A stretch of 64,000 nt of DNA, from positions 3,224,001 through 3,288,000 of the forward strand of contig NZ_CP078076.1 in assembly GCF_023101165.1 (NCBI RefSeq), written 5' to 3'. Below, piece by piece: positions 35,266 through 45,226 of this stretch. Positions within the stretch are counted from its first letter, which is position 1. Each line of letters starts with the position of its first letter. Made by a program: the position numbers and the translations under genes. This DNA is from Microbacterium sufflavum (GTDB lineage: Bacteria; Actinomycetota; Actinomycetes; Actinomycetales; Microbacteriaceae). The notes beneath the pieces were generated by a model. It searched no databases, had not been told where the DNA came from, and saw only the letters and a program-made list of their open reading frames with translations.

Positions 35266-35955
35266 CTATGTGACGCGGGTGGGCAGGCGGTCCTTCACGG
35301 TCGAGGCGTAGACGTCTTCGTACTCCTGCTGACCCAGTCGCTGCAGCGCCACCATGATCTCGTCGGTGACGGAGCGCAGGATGTAGCGGTCGTTCTCCAT
35401 GCCCGCGTAGCGAGAGAAGTCGAGGGGCTCGCCGATCACGATCCCGACCCGCATGATGCGGGGAATGCGTCGACCGATCGGCATCGCGGTGTCGGTGTCG
35501 ACCATGATCACGGGGACCACGGGGACCTTCGCCTCGAGCGCCATCCGCGCGATGCCGGTGCGTCCGCGGTAGAGCTTGCCGTCGGGGCTGCGCGTCCCCT
35601 CCGGATAGATGCCGAGCAGCTCGCCGCCGCCGAGCACCTGCAGTCCCGTGTTGAGCGAAGCCTCCGAGGCCTTGCCGCCCGAGCGGTCGATGGGCAGCTG
35701 TCCTGTCGCCTTCATGAAGAACTTCGTCGACCAGCCCTTGAGGCCGCGACCGGTGAAGTAGTCGCTCTTGGCGAGGAACGACATCGGCCGATCGATCACG
35801 AGGGGAAGGAAGATGGAGTCGGCGAACGAGAGGTGATTGCTGGCGAGGATCGCCGCACCGCTCGCGGGCACGTTCTTCCGGCCCACGATCCAGGGGCGGA
35901 ACACCGCCTTGACCACGGGGCCGATCACGACGTACTTCATCAGCCAGTAGAACAT
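35266..35955 (-). CDS. 1-acyl-sn-glycerol-3-phosphate acyltransferase (PlsC-like)
   Basis: The 229-residue peripheral membrane acyltransferase carries the HX4D catalytic motif (SNHLSFADSIFLP), the glycerol-phosphate-binding region KSDYF and the block YPEGTRSPDGKLYRGRTGIARM. It probably acylates lysophosphatidic acid in phospholipid synthesis; the mycobacterial gene at this position is Rv2182c. The ATG at 35955 is chosen because the 32-residue upstream extension lies in the promoter region. TAGACT ends 8 nt before the ATG. Confidence 0.92.
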   Translation of the reverse strand: MFYWLMKYVVIGPVVKAVFRPWIVGRKNVPASGAAILASNHLSFADSIFLPLVIDRPMSFLAKSDYFTGRGLKGWSTKFFMKATGQLPIDRSGGKASEASLNTGLQVLGGGELLGIYPEGTRSPDGKLYRGRTGIARMALEAKVPVVPVIMVDTDTAMPIGRRIPRIMRVGIVIGEPLDFSRYAGMENDRYILRSVTDEIMVALQRLGQQEYEDVYASTVKDRLPTRVT

Positions 35956-35963
35956 CGAGGTGA

Positions 35964-35969
35964 AGTCTA
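35964..35969 (-). promoter_or_regulatory. -10 hexamer TAGACT of the plsC-like gene
   Basis: TAGACT ends 8 nt before the ATG at 35955. It shares its 147-nt divergent region with the fadD promoter. It would give a leaderless or nearly leaderless mRNA. Confidence 0.45.
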
Positions 35970-36055
35970 GCGCCGCTCCGGTGTCCGCCCCAGCCCCGCT
36001 CGCACAGGCCGTGCGCGACTCAGTTTCACCCTGAGCGCGACCGGGTGCCATGCCC

Positions 36056-36061
36056 TAGACT
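36056..36061 (+). promoter_or_regulatory. -10 hexamer TAGACT of the acyl-CoA ligase gene
   Basis: TAGACT lies 41 nt before the GTG start, predicting a leader of about 35 nt containing the GAAGGAG ribosome binding site. No clear -35 box is visible. Confidence 0.4.
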
Positions 36062-36102
36062 CGAACCAACGCCCGTGCCCGACCGGTACCGAAGGAGCTG
36101 CC

Positions 36103-37935
36103 GTGGTCCAGTTTGAAGTCCCCGCGATCGTCCCCGCCGATCCCGACGCGAACGTCGCCGACCTTCTCGCGGAGCGCGTGCGCGCCACGCCCGACCGCCC
36201 CCTCTTCTCCGTCCCCCAGGGCGACGGGTGGCGCGACATCTCCGCCGCCGACTTCCAGACCGCGGTCATCGCCCTGGCGAAGGGCTTCGCGGCCGCCGGC
36301 ATCCAACCCGGCGAGAAGGTCGGCTTCCTCGCCCGGACGACCTACGAGTGGACGCTGGTCGACTTCGCCCTGTTCTACGCGGGCGCGGTGATGGTCCCCA
36401 TCTACGAGACCAGCTCCCCCTCCCAGATCCAGTGGATCCTGGAGGACTCCGGTGCGATCGCGCTCATCGTCGAGTCTCCCGAGCACTTCGCACGCGTCGA
36501 CGAGGTGCGCAGCGACCTCCCCCTGCTGCGCGAGGTCTGGCAGCTGCACCTCGGCGCGATCGACACCCTCACCGCGCAGGGAGCGTCCGTCTCCGACGAG
36601 GAGATCGACCGCCGCCGCACCCTCGCCGTCGCCTCGGACATCGCCACCCTCATCTACACCTCCGGCTCGACCGGGCGCCCCAAGGGGTGTGTGCTCACCC
36701 ACAGCAACTTCGTCGAGCTGTCCCGCAACGCCGCGAAGGCGCTCGACGAGGTCGTGCAGACGCCCGGCTCCTCCACGCTGCTGTTCATCACCACCGCGCA
36801 CGTGTTCGCACGCTTCATCTCGATCCTCAACATCCACGCCGGCGTGCGCACGGGTCATCAGCCGGACACGCGCCAGCTGCTGCCGGCACTCGGCTCGTTC
36901 AAGCCCACGTTCCTCCTCGCCGTCCCGCGCGTGTTCGAGAAGGTCTACAACTCGGCGGAGCAGAAGGCCGAAGCGGGCGGCAAGGGCAAGATCTTCCGCG
37001 CAGCCGCCGACGTCGCGATCGAGCACTCGCGCCTCCTCGAAGAGGGCAAGAAGATCCCGTTCGGCATGAAGCTCAAGTTCGCGCTCTTCAACAAGCTGGT
37101 CTACAGCAAGCTGCGCGAGGCCATGGGCGGCAACGTGGTCTACGCGGTGTCGGGCTCGGCTCCCCTCGGCGCCCGCCTCGGCCACTTCTTCCACAGCCTC
37201 GGCGTCGTCATCCTCGAGGGCTACGGCCTCACCGAGACCACGGCACCGGCCACCGTGAACCTCGCGGACAAGTCCAAGATCGGCACCGTCGGCCCCGCTC
37301 TTCCCGGGGTCGGCATCCGGCTTGCGGACGACGGCGAGATCGAGGTCCGCGGCATCAACGTCTTCAAGGAGTACTGGAACAACCCGGAGGCCACCGCCGA
37401 AGCCTTCAGCGAGGGCGGCTGGTTCCACACCGGCGACATCGGCAGCTTCGACTCCGAGGGCTTCCTCACCATCACCGGCCGGAAGAAGGAGATCATCGTC
37501 ACCGCCGGCGGCAAGAACGTCGCACCCGCCGCACTCGAGGATCCCATCCGCGCGAACCCGATCGTCGGCCAGGTGGTCGTCGTGGGCGATCAGCGCCCGT
37601 TCATCTCGGCGCTCGTGACGCTCGACCCCGAGATGCTGCCCACCTGGCTCGCCAACAACGGACTGGACGAGAAGATGTCGCTCGCGGATGCCTCCACCAA
37701 CCCGGCGGTGCGCGCCGAGGTGCAGCGCGCGGTGGACGCGGCCAACCAGCGGGTCTCGCGGGCCGAGTCGATCCGCAAGTTCACGATCCTCGACTCGGAG
37801 TGGACGGAGGCCTCCGGCCACCTCACCCCGAAGCTCTCCATCAAGCGCAACGTCATCATGAACGACTTCGCCGACGAGATCTCCGCGATCTACGACGAGC
37901 CGGTCGCCACCACCAACGTCGCCATCGGCGGCTGA
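36103..37935 (+). CDS. long-chain fatty-acid--CoA ligase (FadD15-like)
   Basis: The 610-residue AMP-forming ligase activates a fatty acid to acyl-AMP and then acyl-CoA. The P-loop-like A3 motif is IYTSGSTGRPKGCVLTHSN, with EGYGLTETTAPATVN (A5), WFHTGDIGSFDSEGFLTITGRKKE (A7/A8) and the C-terminal lysine in LTPKLSIKRN. Overall it matches the FACL4/FadD15 group by position and motifs. The start is the GTG at 36103 after GAAGGAG. It diverges from the acyltransferase, which can use its product. Confidence 0.94.
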   Translation: MVQFEVPAIVPADPDANVADLLAERVRATPDRPLFSVPQGDGWRDISAADFQTAVIALAKGFAAAGIQPGEKVGFLARTTYEWTLVDFALFYAGAVMVPIYETSSPSQIQWILEDSGAIALIVESPEHFARVDEVRSDLPLLREVWQLHLGAIDTLTAQGASVSDEEIDRRRTLAVASDIATLIYTSGSTGRPKGCVLTHSNFVELSRNAAKALDEVVQTPGSSTLLFITTAHVFARFISILNIHAGVRTGHQPDTRQLLPALGSFKPTFLLAVPRVFEKVYNSAEQKAEAGGKGKIFRAAADVAIEHSRLLEEGKKIPFGMKLKFALFNKLVYSKLREAMGGNVVYAVSGSAPLGARLGHFFHSLGVVILEGYGLTETTAPATVNLADKSKIGTVGPALPGVGIRLADDGEIEVRGINVFKEYWNNPEATAEAFSEGGWFHTGDIGSFDSEGFLTITGRKKEIIVTAGGKNVAPAALEDPIRANPIVGQVVVVGDQRPFISALVTLDPEMLPTWLANNGLDEKMSLADASTNPAVRAEVQRAVDAANQRVSRAESIRKFTILDSEWTEASGHLTPKLSIKRNVIMNDFADEISAIYDEPVATTNVAIGG

Positions 37936-37951
37936 GCGGCACCTCAGTCGC

Positions 37952-37981
37952 AGAAGGGCCCCGCCGCGGCGGGGCCCTTCT
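37952..37981. terminator. bidirectional terminator between fadD and def
   Basis: A 14-bp perfect stem (AGAAGGGCCCCGCC and its complement) with a 2-nt centre lies 16 nt after the fadD stop and 8 nt beyond the def stop on the other strand. TTCTTC follows on the plus strand. Confidence 0.8.
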
Positions 37982-37989
37982 TCATGCGG

Positions 37990-38481
37990 CTAGAACCAGG
38001 AGCTCTCGCGCACCTGCCGCATCGCGACCTTGCGCGTCTCCGGGTCGAGCCGGGTGAGGAAGAGCTTGCCGTCGAGGTGGTCCGTCTCGTGCTGGAGCGC
38101 CTGGGCCAACAGCCCTTCGCCCTCGAGCACCACAGGCTGCCCGTCGAGATCGATGCCCTCGACCCTGGCCCACGGATGGCGCTGCGCGTCGTGCCACAAG
38201 CCCGGCACGGACAGGCACCCCTCCCCCGTGGGCTGGGGTTCCCCGCGAACCTCGGTCAGCACAGGATTGAGGACGTAGCCGATGTCGCCGTCGATGTTGT
38301 AGCTGAACGCCCGGACGGCGACGCCGATCTGGTTCGCGGCCACACCGGCCCGTCCGGGGAGCGCGACCGTGTCGACGAGGTCGGCCACCAGGGCGCGGAC
38401 GCCGTCGTCGATCTCATCGATCGGAGCGCACACCGTTCGCAGGACCGGGTCGCCGAAGATGCGGATCTCGCGGACGGCCAT
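37990..38481 (-). CDS. def: peptide deformylase
   Basis: The 163-residue metalloenzyme removes the formyl group from new proteins. The three motifs are GVAANQIG (45-52), EGCLSVPG (metal-ligand Cys89) and QHETDHLDG (His131, Glu132, His135). The start is the ATG at 38481, whose A is also the last base of the stop of the MinD-like gene (TGATG), so the two genes are translationally coupled. Confidence 0.96.
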   Translation of the reverse strand: MAVREIRIFGDPVLRTVCAPIDEIDDGVRALVADLVDTVALPGRAGVAANQIGVAVRAFSYNIDGDIGYVLNPVLTEVRGEPQPTGEGCLSVPGLWHDAQRHPWARVEGIDLDGQPVVLEGEGLLAQALQHETDHLDGKLFLTRLDPETRKVAMRQVRESSWF

Positions 38482-40130
38482 CAGGCGGCCTTCGCCCGCA
38501 GGCCCTCGACGAGCAGGGCGGCGAGCTCCCGCGCGGCCGTGCGGGTCTCCGGCTGCAGGTTCGCGAACACGATGCTCCCTCCGCCCGCGATCTGCGGGTC
38601 GTACGGGACCCGCACCACGCTGCGCACCCGGGTGGCGAAGTGGGCCTGCAGCTCGTTGAGGCGCACGAGCGGGCTGCCCGGCGTGGACTGGTTGAGCACC
38701 ACGATCGCGTTGCGCGCCTGCTCGGTGTAGCCGTTGGTCTCCAGCCACGTGAGCGTCTCGGACGCGAGGCGTGCCTCGTCGACGCTGAGACCCGACACGA
38801 TCACGAGCTGATCGGCGAGATCGAGCGTGGCCGACATCACCGAGTGCACGATGCCGGTACCGGTGTCGGTGAGGACGAGCGAGTAGTAGTGCGCGGCGAC
38901 CGCGGCGACATCGCGGTAGTCGGTGTCGCTGAAGGCCTCGGCCACGTGCGGGTCGGCGTCGGACGCGAGCACGTCGAGCCTGGTCGCGTCACGAGCCACG
39001 ATCGCGGAGATGTCGTGGTAGCCGCGCACCTCGTCACGGATACGCACGAGATCGCGCACGGACTTGCCGTGCTGCGGACGGACGACCCGGTCGGCGAGGG
39101 TGCCGCGATCCGGGTTCGCGTCCACCGCGATCACGCGGTCCTCGCGGGCATCGGCGAGAGCCATGCCGAGAAGCGCGGTGATGGTGGTCTTGCCCACGCC
39201 GCCCTTGCGGGACAGCACGGGGATGAAGCGCGCACCGCCCGTCAGCGGCGCGCCGATGCGCGCCGTGAGCGCCTTGCGTTCGCGGGCCCGTCGGCTGTCA
39301 CCGATGTTGATCCGCCGACCGGACACCGTATAGAGGAAGTGGCTCCAGCCGCCCTCCGGCTCGGGCTTGGTGACGTGGTGCGGGTCGAGCAGACGGTCGG
39401 CCGTCAGCAGATCGGCGGACTCACGCGCGGACTCGCTGAGCTCCCCGAGGCGCTTCGAGGCGAGGGTGACCTCGGCGGCGGGTGCGGGCTGCACCGGCGA
39501 CGGGGTGACGGATCGGCTGTCGGACGTGGACATCCGTGGCTCCTTCCGGGGCGATGGACCTGGCGAGACGGAGGACGGGGAGGCAGCAGCCCCCGCATCC
39601 GCACCAGCCTTCGCGAGGAAGCGGGCGGCGGCCGCCTCCTCCTCGGCGTGCGGGGACGAGACGTCGTCCGAGCCGGGCTCGTCACCCGCGGACGAGTCGT
39701 CGAGCACGATCACCTCCCGCACCGCATCGGTCTCGGACCCGGCGGGTCGCTGAGCCCCCTCGTCGATCGCGGCTTTCACGATCGGCTTCTCCGGCGCCGG
39801 GGCGGGCGGCGGCGTATCGGACGACACCGGCGACGCCGCCGTCGCCTCTTCCACCGGCGGAGTCACGGGCGTCGAGCTGATCGTGATCGCCGCAGCGGCG
39901 ATCGGAACAGGGGCGCCCTCGACCGCGACGTCGTCGATGATGAGGTCGCCCACCACCTCGCCGTCCACGACACCGTCATCGACGAGGTCGTCGTCCTCCT
40001 CGATCGGCAGCGTCACCCGCACCTGGGCGGTCCCGCCGAGGATGCCGATGCCCGCCGTGTCGATCGACCCGGTGTCGTCCAGCACCCCCAGCGGATTCTC
40101 GTCAGGGTCGCCTGTCTTCTTCGTGGTCAC
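38481..40130 (-). CDS. MinD/ParA-like ATPase with long disordered N-terminus (EspI-like)
   Basis: The 549-residue protein has about 280 residues of low-complexity sequence rich in D, E, P, A and S, then a deviant Walker A P-loop ATPase domain. The P-loop is [18 protein letters not shown] (near residue 305), with [16 protein letters not shown] and [15 protein letters not shown] following. This architecture resembles EspI and related ATPases of ESX/type VII secretion loci, but no ESX genes are in the window. The GTG at 40130 has GGAG upstream. It is fused by a TGATG junction to def. Function is unknown. Confidence 0.85.
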   Translation of the reverse strand: MTTKKTGDPDENPLGVLDDTGSIDTAGIGILGGTAQVRVTLPIEEDDDLVDDGVVDGEVVGDLIIDDVAVEGAPVPIAAAAITISSTPVTPPVEEATAASPVSSDTPPPAPAPEKPIVKAAIDEGAQRPAGSETDAVREVIVLDDSSAGDEPGSDDVSSPHAEEEAAAARFLAKAGADAGAAASPSSVSPGPSPRKEPRMSTSDSRSVTPSPVQPAPAAEVTLASKRLGELSESARESADLLTADRLLDPHHVTKPEPEGGWSHFLYTVSGRRINIGDSRRARERKALTARIGAPLTGGARFIPVLSRKGGVGKTTITALLGMALADAREDRVIAVDANPDRGTLADRVVRPQHGKSVRDLVRIRDEVRGYHDISAIVARDATRLDVLASDADPHVAEAFSDTDYRDVAAVAAHYYSLVLTDTGTGIVHSVMSATLDLADQLVIVSGLSVDEARLASETLTWLETNGYTEQARNAIVVLNQSTPGSPLVRLNELQAHFATRVRSVVRVPYDPQIAGGGSIVFANLQPETRTAARELAALLVEGLRAKAA

Positions 40131-40196
40131 GTGTCACTCCAAGCCTGTGCGGGGCCTCGGGTGCGCAACGCAGTGCGCGGCCTCGCCCGCACAAGA

Positions 40197-43100
40197 TTAG
40201 TGCGACGGACGGATGACGACCAAAAGATCACCCGCGTCGACCTGCTGGGTCTCGGCGATGGCAAGCCGCTCGATCACGCCGTCGACGGGGGCGGTGATGG
40301 CCGCCTCCATCTTCATCGCCTCGATCGATGCCACCGGTTCCCCGGCCCTGACGGCCGCACCGACCTCGACCTTGAGCGTGACCACTCCGGAGAACGGCGC
40401 CGCGACCTGACCGGGGACGGACGTGTCGGCCTTCTCCACCTCGTGCGCGTCGACCGCCACGGAGCGGTCGCGGACGAACACCGGACGGAGCTGACCGTTC
40501 AGCGTCGTCATCACGGTGCGCATGCCTCTGTCGTCGGCATCGCCGATCGCCTCGAGCCCGACGTACAGCTGCACACCGCGGTCGATCTCGATCAGGTGCT
40601 CCTGCCCGGGAACGAGCCCGTACAGGTAGTCGCTCGTGTCGAGCACGGACAGATCGCCGAACAGCTCGCGGCGCTCACGGAATTCGGCGGTCGGCGCCGG
40701 GAACAGCAGCGTGTTCAGTCGTGAACGGCGCTGCTCGCTCGATCCGGCGAGATCCGCCTCGTCCTCGGCGGTGAGGGCCGTCAGCCCCGCACGCACCGAT
40801 CGCCCGGCGAGCACCTTGGAACGGAACGGCTCGGGCCACCCGCCCGGCAGGTCACCGAGCTCGCCTGCCATGAAGCCGACGACGGAGTCCGGCACGTCGT
40901 ACTTCTCCGGGTTCGCTTCGAAGTCGGCGGGATCGGCCTTCACCGCGGCGAGATGCAGAGCGAGATCTCCGACGACCTTCGAGGAGGGGGTCACCTTCGG
41001 CACGCGTCCGAGGATCCGGTCGGCGGCGGCGTACATGTCCTCGATGAGCTCGAAGTCGTCCGCCAGTCCCAGAGCCTTCGCCTGCTGTCGCAGGTTCGAC
41101 AGCTGACCGCCCGGGATCTCGTGGTGGTAGACCCGCCCCGTGGGTCCCGGCAGCCCGGACTCGAACGGCGCATACTGCCGCCGCACGGCCTCCCAGTACG
41201 GCTCGAGATCGGAGACCGCCGCGAGCGACAGCCCGCTGTCGCGCTCGGTGTGCGCGAGCGCGGCCACCAGCGACGACAGCGACGGCTGGCTCGTGGTTCC
41301 CGACAGCGGTGCGGAAGCCGCATCGACCGCATCGACGCCCGCCGCGCTGGCCGCGAGGAGCGTCGCCAGCTGCCCGCCCGGGGTGTCGTGGGTGTGCAGG
41401 TGCACGGGGAGGTCGAAACGATCGCGCAGCGCCGTCACGAGCTTCGCCGCGGCCGCCGGTCGCAGCAGGCCCGCCATGTCCTTGATCGCGAGGATGTGGG
41501 CACCCGCGGCGACGATCTGATCCGCCAGGCCGAGGTAGTAGTCGAGGGTGTAGAGCTCCTCCGCCGGGTCGAGCAGGTCGCCGGTGTAGCACAGCGCGAC
41601 CTCCGCGACGGCCGTGCCCGTGCTGCGCACCGCCTCGATCGCCGGACGCATCTGCTCGACGTCGTTCAGGGCGTCGAAGATGCGGAAGATGTCGACGCCG
41701 CTCGCCGCCGCCTCCGCCACGAACGCCTGTGTCACCGCGGTCGGGTACGGGGTGTAGCCGACCGTGTTGCGTCCTCGCAACAGCATCTGGATCGCCACGT
41801 TGGGCAGGGCGGCACGCAGCTTGTCGAGGCGCTCCCACGGGTCTTCGCCGAGGAACCGCAGCGCGACGTCGTAGGTCGCACCGCCCCAGGCCTCGACCGA
41901 CAGCAGCTCGGGCGTGAGCCGGGCGAGGTAGGGCGCCGCGGCGACGAGGTCCTTCGTGCGCACCCGGGTGGCCAGCAGCGACTGGTGCGCGTCACGGAAG
42001 GTGGTGTCGGTGATCGCGAGCGCCGTCTGTGCACGGAGGCTGCGGGCGAACCCCTCGGGGCCGAGGTCGAGCAGACGCTGTCTCGACCCGGACGGCGGCG
42101 TCGCGGCGAGGTCGATCACGGGGAGCTTCGTCACCGGGTCGACGACCCCGGGATGCGCGCCGTGCGGCTTGTTGACCGTGACGTCGACGAGCCAGTTGAG
42201 GATCTTGGTGCCACGGTCCTTCGACACGCGTCCGCGCAGGAGCTCGGGGCGCTCGTCGATGAAGGAGGTACTGACGTCGCCACGAACGAACGCGGCGTCG
42301 TCGAGCAGCGCCTGCAGGAACGGGATGTTGGTCGACACCCCGCGGATGCGGAACTCCGCGAGCGCGCGACGGGCACGGGCCACCGCCGCGGGGAAGTCGC
42401 GGCCGCGGCAGGTGAGCTTCGCCAGCATCGAGTCGAAGTGCGGGCTGATCTGCGCGCCCTGGTGCACGGTTCCCCCGTCGAGCCGGATCCCCGCACCACC
42501 GGGCGAACGGTAGGTGGTGATCTTCCCGGTGTCGGGACGGAAGCCCTGCGTCGGGTCCTCCGTCGTGATGCGGCACTGGAGCGCCGCACCGCGCAGGTGC
42601 AGGTTCTCCTGTTGCAGACCGAGCTCGGCCAGGGTCTGGCCGGCGGCGATGCGCAGCTGGCTCTGCACGAGGTCGACGTCGGTGACCTCCTCCGTCACGG
42701 TGTGCTCGACCTGGATGCGCGGGTTCATCTCGATGAACACGACCTCCCCGGCCCGCTCCCCCGCGGTCTCCAGAAGGAACTCCACCGTGCCGGCGTTCTC
42801 ATAGCCGATCGAGCGTGCGAAGGCCACGGCGTACCCGTGCAGAGCGTGCCGGACGTCGTCGTCGAGGTTCGGCGCGGGGGCGATCTCGACGACCTTCTGA
42901 TGGCGTCGCTGCACCGAGCAGTCGCGCTCGAACAGATGCACGGTCTCGCCCGTCTTGTCCGCCAGGATCTGCACCTCGATGTGGCGTGGCCGCACGACGG
43001 CCTGCTCCAGGAACATGCGGGGGTCGCCGAAGGCGCTGCCGGCCTCACGCATCGCCTCGGCCAGCGCCGGAGCGAGGTCGCCCAGGGTCTCGACGCGCCG

Positions 43101-43604
43101 CATGCCACGACCGCCGCCACCCGCGACCGCCTTGGCGAACAGCGGGAACCCGATGTCCTCCGCTTGCGCCACCAGGGCGTCGACATCGTCGGAGGCCTCG
43201 GTCGATCGGAGCACCGGCACCCCGGCCTCGATCGCGTGGCGCTTGGCCTCGACCTTGTTGCCCGCCATCTCCAGGACCTTCGCGGGCGGCCCGATGAAGA
43301 CGATGCCGTTCGCGGCAGCCTTCTCCGCCAGCTCCGGGTTCTCGGACAGGAAGCCGTAGCCGGGGTAGATCGCGTCGGCGCCCGACTCGCGGGCGACGCG
43401 GATGATCTCGTCGACGTCCAGGTAGGCGCGGACGGGGTGGCCGCGTTCACCGATCTCGTACGCCTCGTCGGCCTTCAGCCGGTGCACCGAACCGCGATCT
43501 TCATGGGGGAAGACCGCGACGGTGCGGGCCCCGACCTCCACTGCCGCTCGGAATGCCCGGATCGCGATCTCGCCGCGATTCGCCACAAGGATCTTCTGGA
43601 ACAT
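40197..43604 (-). CDS. pyc: pyruvate carboxylase
   Basis: The 1135-residue biotin enzyme carboxylates pyruvate to oxaloacetate to refill the TCA cycle. Biotin carboxylase domain: FQKILVANRGEIAIRAFRAA, GGGGRGMRRV, FIEMNPRIQVEHTVTEEV. Carboxyltransferase domain: DTTFRDAHQSLLATRVRTKDL, EAWGGATYDV, and metal-ligand region HLHTHDTPGG. The C-terminal biotinyl domain holds the acceptor lysine in IEAMKMEA. The ATG at 43604 is chosen since GAGG lies 5 nt upstream; GTG 43610 would add two residues. Confidence 0.97.
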   Translation of the reverse strand: MFQKILVANRGEIAIRAFRAAVEVGARTVAVFPHEDRGSVHRLKADEAYEIGERGHPVRAYLDVDEIIRVARESGADAIYPGYGFLSENPELAEKAAANGIVFIGPPAKVLEMAGNKVEAKRHAIEAGVPVLRSTEASDDVDALVAQAEDIGFPLFAKAVAGGGGRGMRRVETLGDLAPALAEAMREAGSAFGDPRMFLEQAVVRPRHIEVQILADKTGETVHLFERDCSVQRRHQKVVEIAPAPNLDDDVRHALHGYAVAFARSIGYENAGTVEFLLETAGERAGEVVFIEMNPRIQVEHTVTEEVTDVDLVQSQLRIAAGQTLAELGLQQENLHLRGAALQCRITTEDPTQGFRPDTGKITTYRSPGGAGIRLDGGTVHQGAQISPHFDSMLAKLTCRGRDFPAAVARARRALAEFRIRGVSTNIPFLQALLDDAAFVRGDVSTSFIDERPELLRGRVSKDRGTKILNWLVDVTVNKPHGAHPGVVDPVTKLPVIDLAATPPSGSRQRLLDLGPEGFARSLRAQTALAITDTTFRDAHQSLLATRVRTKDLVAAAPYLARLTPELLSVEAWGGATYDVALRFLGEDPWERLDKLRAALPNVAIQMLLRGRNTVGYTPYPTAVTQAFVAEAAASGVDIFRIFDALNDVEQMRPAIEAVRSTGTAVAEVALCYTGDLLDPAEELYTLDYYLGLADQIVAAGAHILAIKDMAGLLRPAAAAKLVTALRDRFDLPVHLHTHDTPGGQLATLLAASAAGVDAVDAASAPLSGTTSQPSLSSLVAALAHTERDSGLSLAAVSDLEPYWEAVRRQYAPFESGLPGPTGRVYHHEIPGGQLSNLRQQAKALGLADDFELIEDMYAAADRILGRVPKVTPSSKVVGDLALHLAAVKADPADFEANPEKYDVPDSVVGFMAGELGDLPGGWPEPFRSKVLAGRSVRAGLTALTAEDEADLAGSSEQRRSRLNTLLFPAPTAEFRERRELFGDLSVLDTSDYLYGLVPGQEHLIEIDRGVQLYVGLEAIGDADDRGMRTVMTTLNGQLRPVFVRDRSVAVDAHEVEKADTSVPGQVAAPFSGVVTLKVEVGAAVRAGEPVASIEAMKMEAAITAPVDGVIERLAIAETQQVDAGDLLVVIRPSH

Positions 43605-43691
43605 GCACACCTCTGAGAGCTCGATGCGCGGCGTCGACGCACACGCATGGGCGGGGCTGAGTGTTCCCCCAGCCTAGGGGAAGGTAACGTG

Positions 43692-44510
43692 GTGTCCGTG
43701 CACGTACTCAGCGTCAGCTCTCTCAAGGGGGGCGTCGGCAAGACGACCGTGACACTCGGGCTGGCCTCCGCGGCTTTCGCTCGGGGCGTCCGGACGCTCG
43801 TCGTCGACCTCGATCCGCAGTCCGACGTCTCCACCGGGATGGACATCCAGGTCGCCGGGCGACTCAACGTCGCCGACGTCCTGGCCAACCCTAAGGAGAA
43901 GACCGTCCGTCAGGCGATCACCTCCAGCGGCTGGGCCAAGGTCCACCCCGGGACCATCGACGTGCTGATCGGCAGCCCGTCCGCCATCAACTTCGACGGA
44001 CCGCACCCGAGCGTCCGCGACGTCTGGAAGCTCGAGGAGGCGCTGGCGGCCGTGGAGGCCGACTACGACCTCGTGCTCATCGACTGCGCCCCGTCGCTGA
44101 ACGCGCTGACCCGCACCGCATGGGCGGCGAGCGACCGCGTGATGGTGGTGACCGAGCCCGGGCTCTTCTCCGTGGCGGCGGCCGACCGCGCGCTGCGCGC
44201 CATCGAAGAGATCCGTCGCGGCCTGTCGCCTCGCCTCCAGCCGCTCGGCATCGTGGTGAACCGCGTGCGCCCGCAGTCCATCGAGCACCAGTTCCGCATC
44301 AAGGAGCTGCGCGACATGTTCGGTCCCCTCGTGCTCTCCCCCCAGCTGCCCGAGCGCACGTCGCTGCAGCAGGCGCAGGGCGCGGCGAAGCCGCTGCACA
44401 TCTGGCCGGGCGACTCCGCACAGGAGCTTGCGGCCGACTTCGATCAGCTGCTCGACCGCATCATCCGCACCGGACGGATCCCCGTCCCGGAGAGCGGTCC
44501 GCAGAGCTGA
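43692..44510 (+). CDS. ParA family ATPase, orphan
   Basis: The 272-residue P-loop ATPase opens with [22 protein letters not shown] (deviant Walker A), then VVDLDPQSDVSTGMDIQVA and LVLIDCAPSLNALTRTA. This is the form of plasmid and chromosome partition ATPases, but no parB lies beside it, so its cargo is unknown. Starts at GTG 43692 or 43689, after GGGGAAGG. A TTCCCC/GGGGAA inverted repeat (43662-43682) overlaps the leader and could be an operator. It diverges from pyc. Confidence 0.9.
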   Translation: MSVHVLSVSSLKGGVGKTTVTLGLASAAFARGVRTLVVDLDPQSDVSTGMDIQVAGRLNVADVLANPKEKTVRQAITSSGWAKVHPGTIDVLIGSPSAINFDGPHPSVRDVWKLEEALAAVEADYDLVLIDCAPSLNALTRTAWAASDRVMVVTEPGLFSVAAADRALRAIEEIRRGLSPRLQPLGIVVNRVRPQSIEHQFRIKELRDMFGPLVLSPQLPERTSLQQAQGAAKPLHIWPGDSAQELAADFDQLLDRIIRTGRIPVPESGPQS

Positions 44511-44528
44511 CACACGCACGAACGACGA

Positions 44529-44557
44529 AACGGCCATCCTCTTCGAGGGTGGCCGTT
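44529..44557. terminator. hairpin between the ParA and MerR genes
   Basis: A 13-bp stem (AACGGCCATCCTC with GAGGGTGGCCGTT, one G-T pair) and a 3-nt loop lie 18 nt after the ParA stop. CTTCGTT follows on the plus strand and TTTCGTC on the minus strand, so it can serve both converging genes. Confidence 0.75.
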
Positions 44558-44581
44558 CTTCGTTGGCGTGCGGGGCGCCGC

Positions 44582-45127
44582 TCAGGCGGTGCGCTTCGCC
44601 CGGCGGGCCGACAGTTCGTCGACGGGGTCCGGTGCGGTCGGGTCGAATGCGACGAGTGTCGACTCCACCTCGCGGAGCACCTTGCCGACGGCGATGCCGA
44701 ACACGCCCTGCCCGCGACTGACCAGGTCGATGACCTCGTCGTTGGACGTGCAGAGGTAGACCGAGGCGCCGTCGCTCATGAGGGTGGTTCCCGCGAGGTC
44801 GCGGATACCGGCCCGGCGCAGCTCCTCCACCGCGGTGCGGATCTGCTGCAGGGAGATGCCGGTGTCGAGCAGGCTCTTGACGAGCTTGAGGACGAGGATG
44901 TCACGGAAGCCGTACAGACGCTGCGATCCGGAGCCACTGGCGCCACGGACGGTGGGCACGACGAGCTCGGTGCGGGCCCAGTAGTCGAGCTGGCGATACG
45001 TGATGCCGGCGGCGCGAGCGGCCACGGCGCCGCGGTAGCCGACCTCGTCGTCCATGGCCGGGAGACCGTCGGTGAAGAGGAGTTCGGTCACGAACCGCGG
45101 GTCGCCTGCGAGCTCATCCGCATTCAT
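44582..45127 (-). CDS. MerR family transcriptional regulator (Rv1830-like)
   Basis: The 181-residue protein has a MerR helix-turn-helix (AARAAGITYRQLDYWARTELVVPTVR, then SGSQRLYGFRDILVLKLVKSLLDTGISLQQIRTAVEEL) and a C-terminal segment of about 75 residues ending in a basic tail. It lacks the metal-binding cysteines of classical MerR proteins. The order FHA, MerR, MerR matches the garA-Rv1828-Rv1830 neighbourhood of mycobacteria. An AGGGAGG ribosome binding site precedes the ATG. Confidence 0.9.
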   Translation of the reverse strand: MNADELAGDPRFVTELLFTDGLPAMDDEVGYRGAVAARAAGITYRQLDYWARTELVVPTVRGASGSGSQRLYGFRDILVLKLVKSLLDTGISLQQIRTAVEELRRAGIRDLAGTTLMSDGASVYLCTSNDEVIDLVSRGQGVFGIAVGKVLREVESTLVAFDPTAPDPVDELSARRAKRTA

Positions 45128-45226
45128 CTGAAATCCTCCCTGGAACGGTTATCTCCACGGTAGAGCAGTGCCCCGGCACCGGCAACGACATCCGCGCGGG
45201 GCCGAAGGTGTGTCGCAATCAGTTCG

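Noticed and set aside
36040..36075. Possible tRNA T-arm (GGTTCGAGTC on the minus strand)
   Set aside because: The flanking 5-nt arms do not pair and no acceptor, D or anticodon arm can be formed around it. TAGACT within it is better read as the fadD -10 box.
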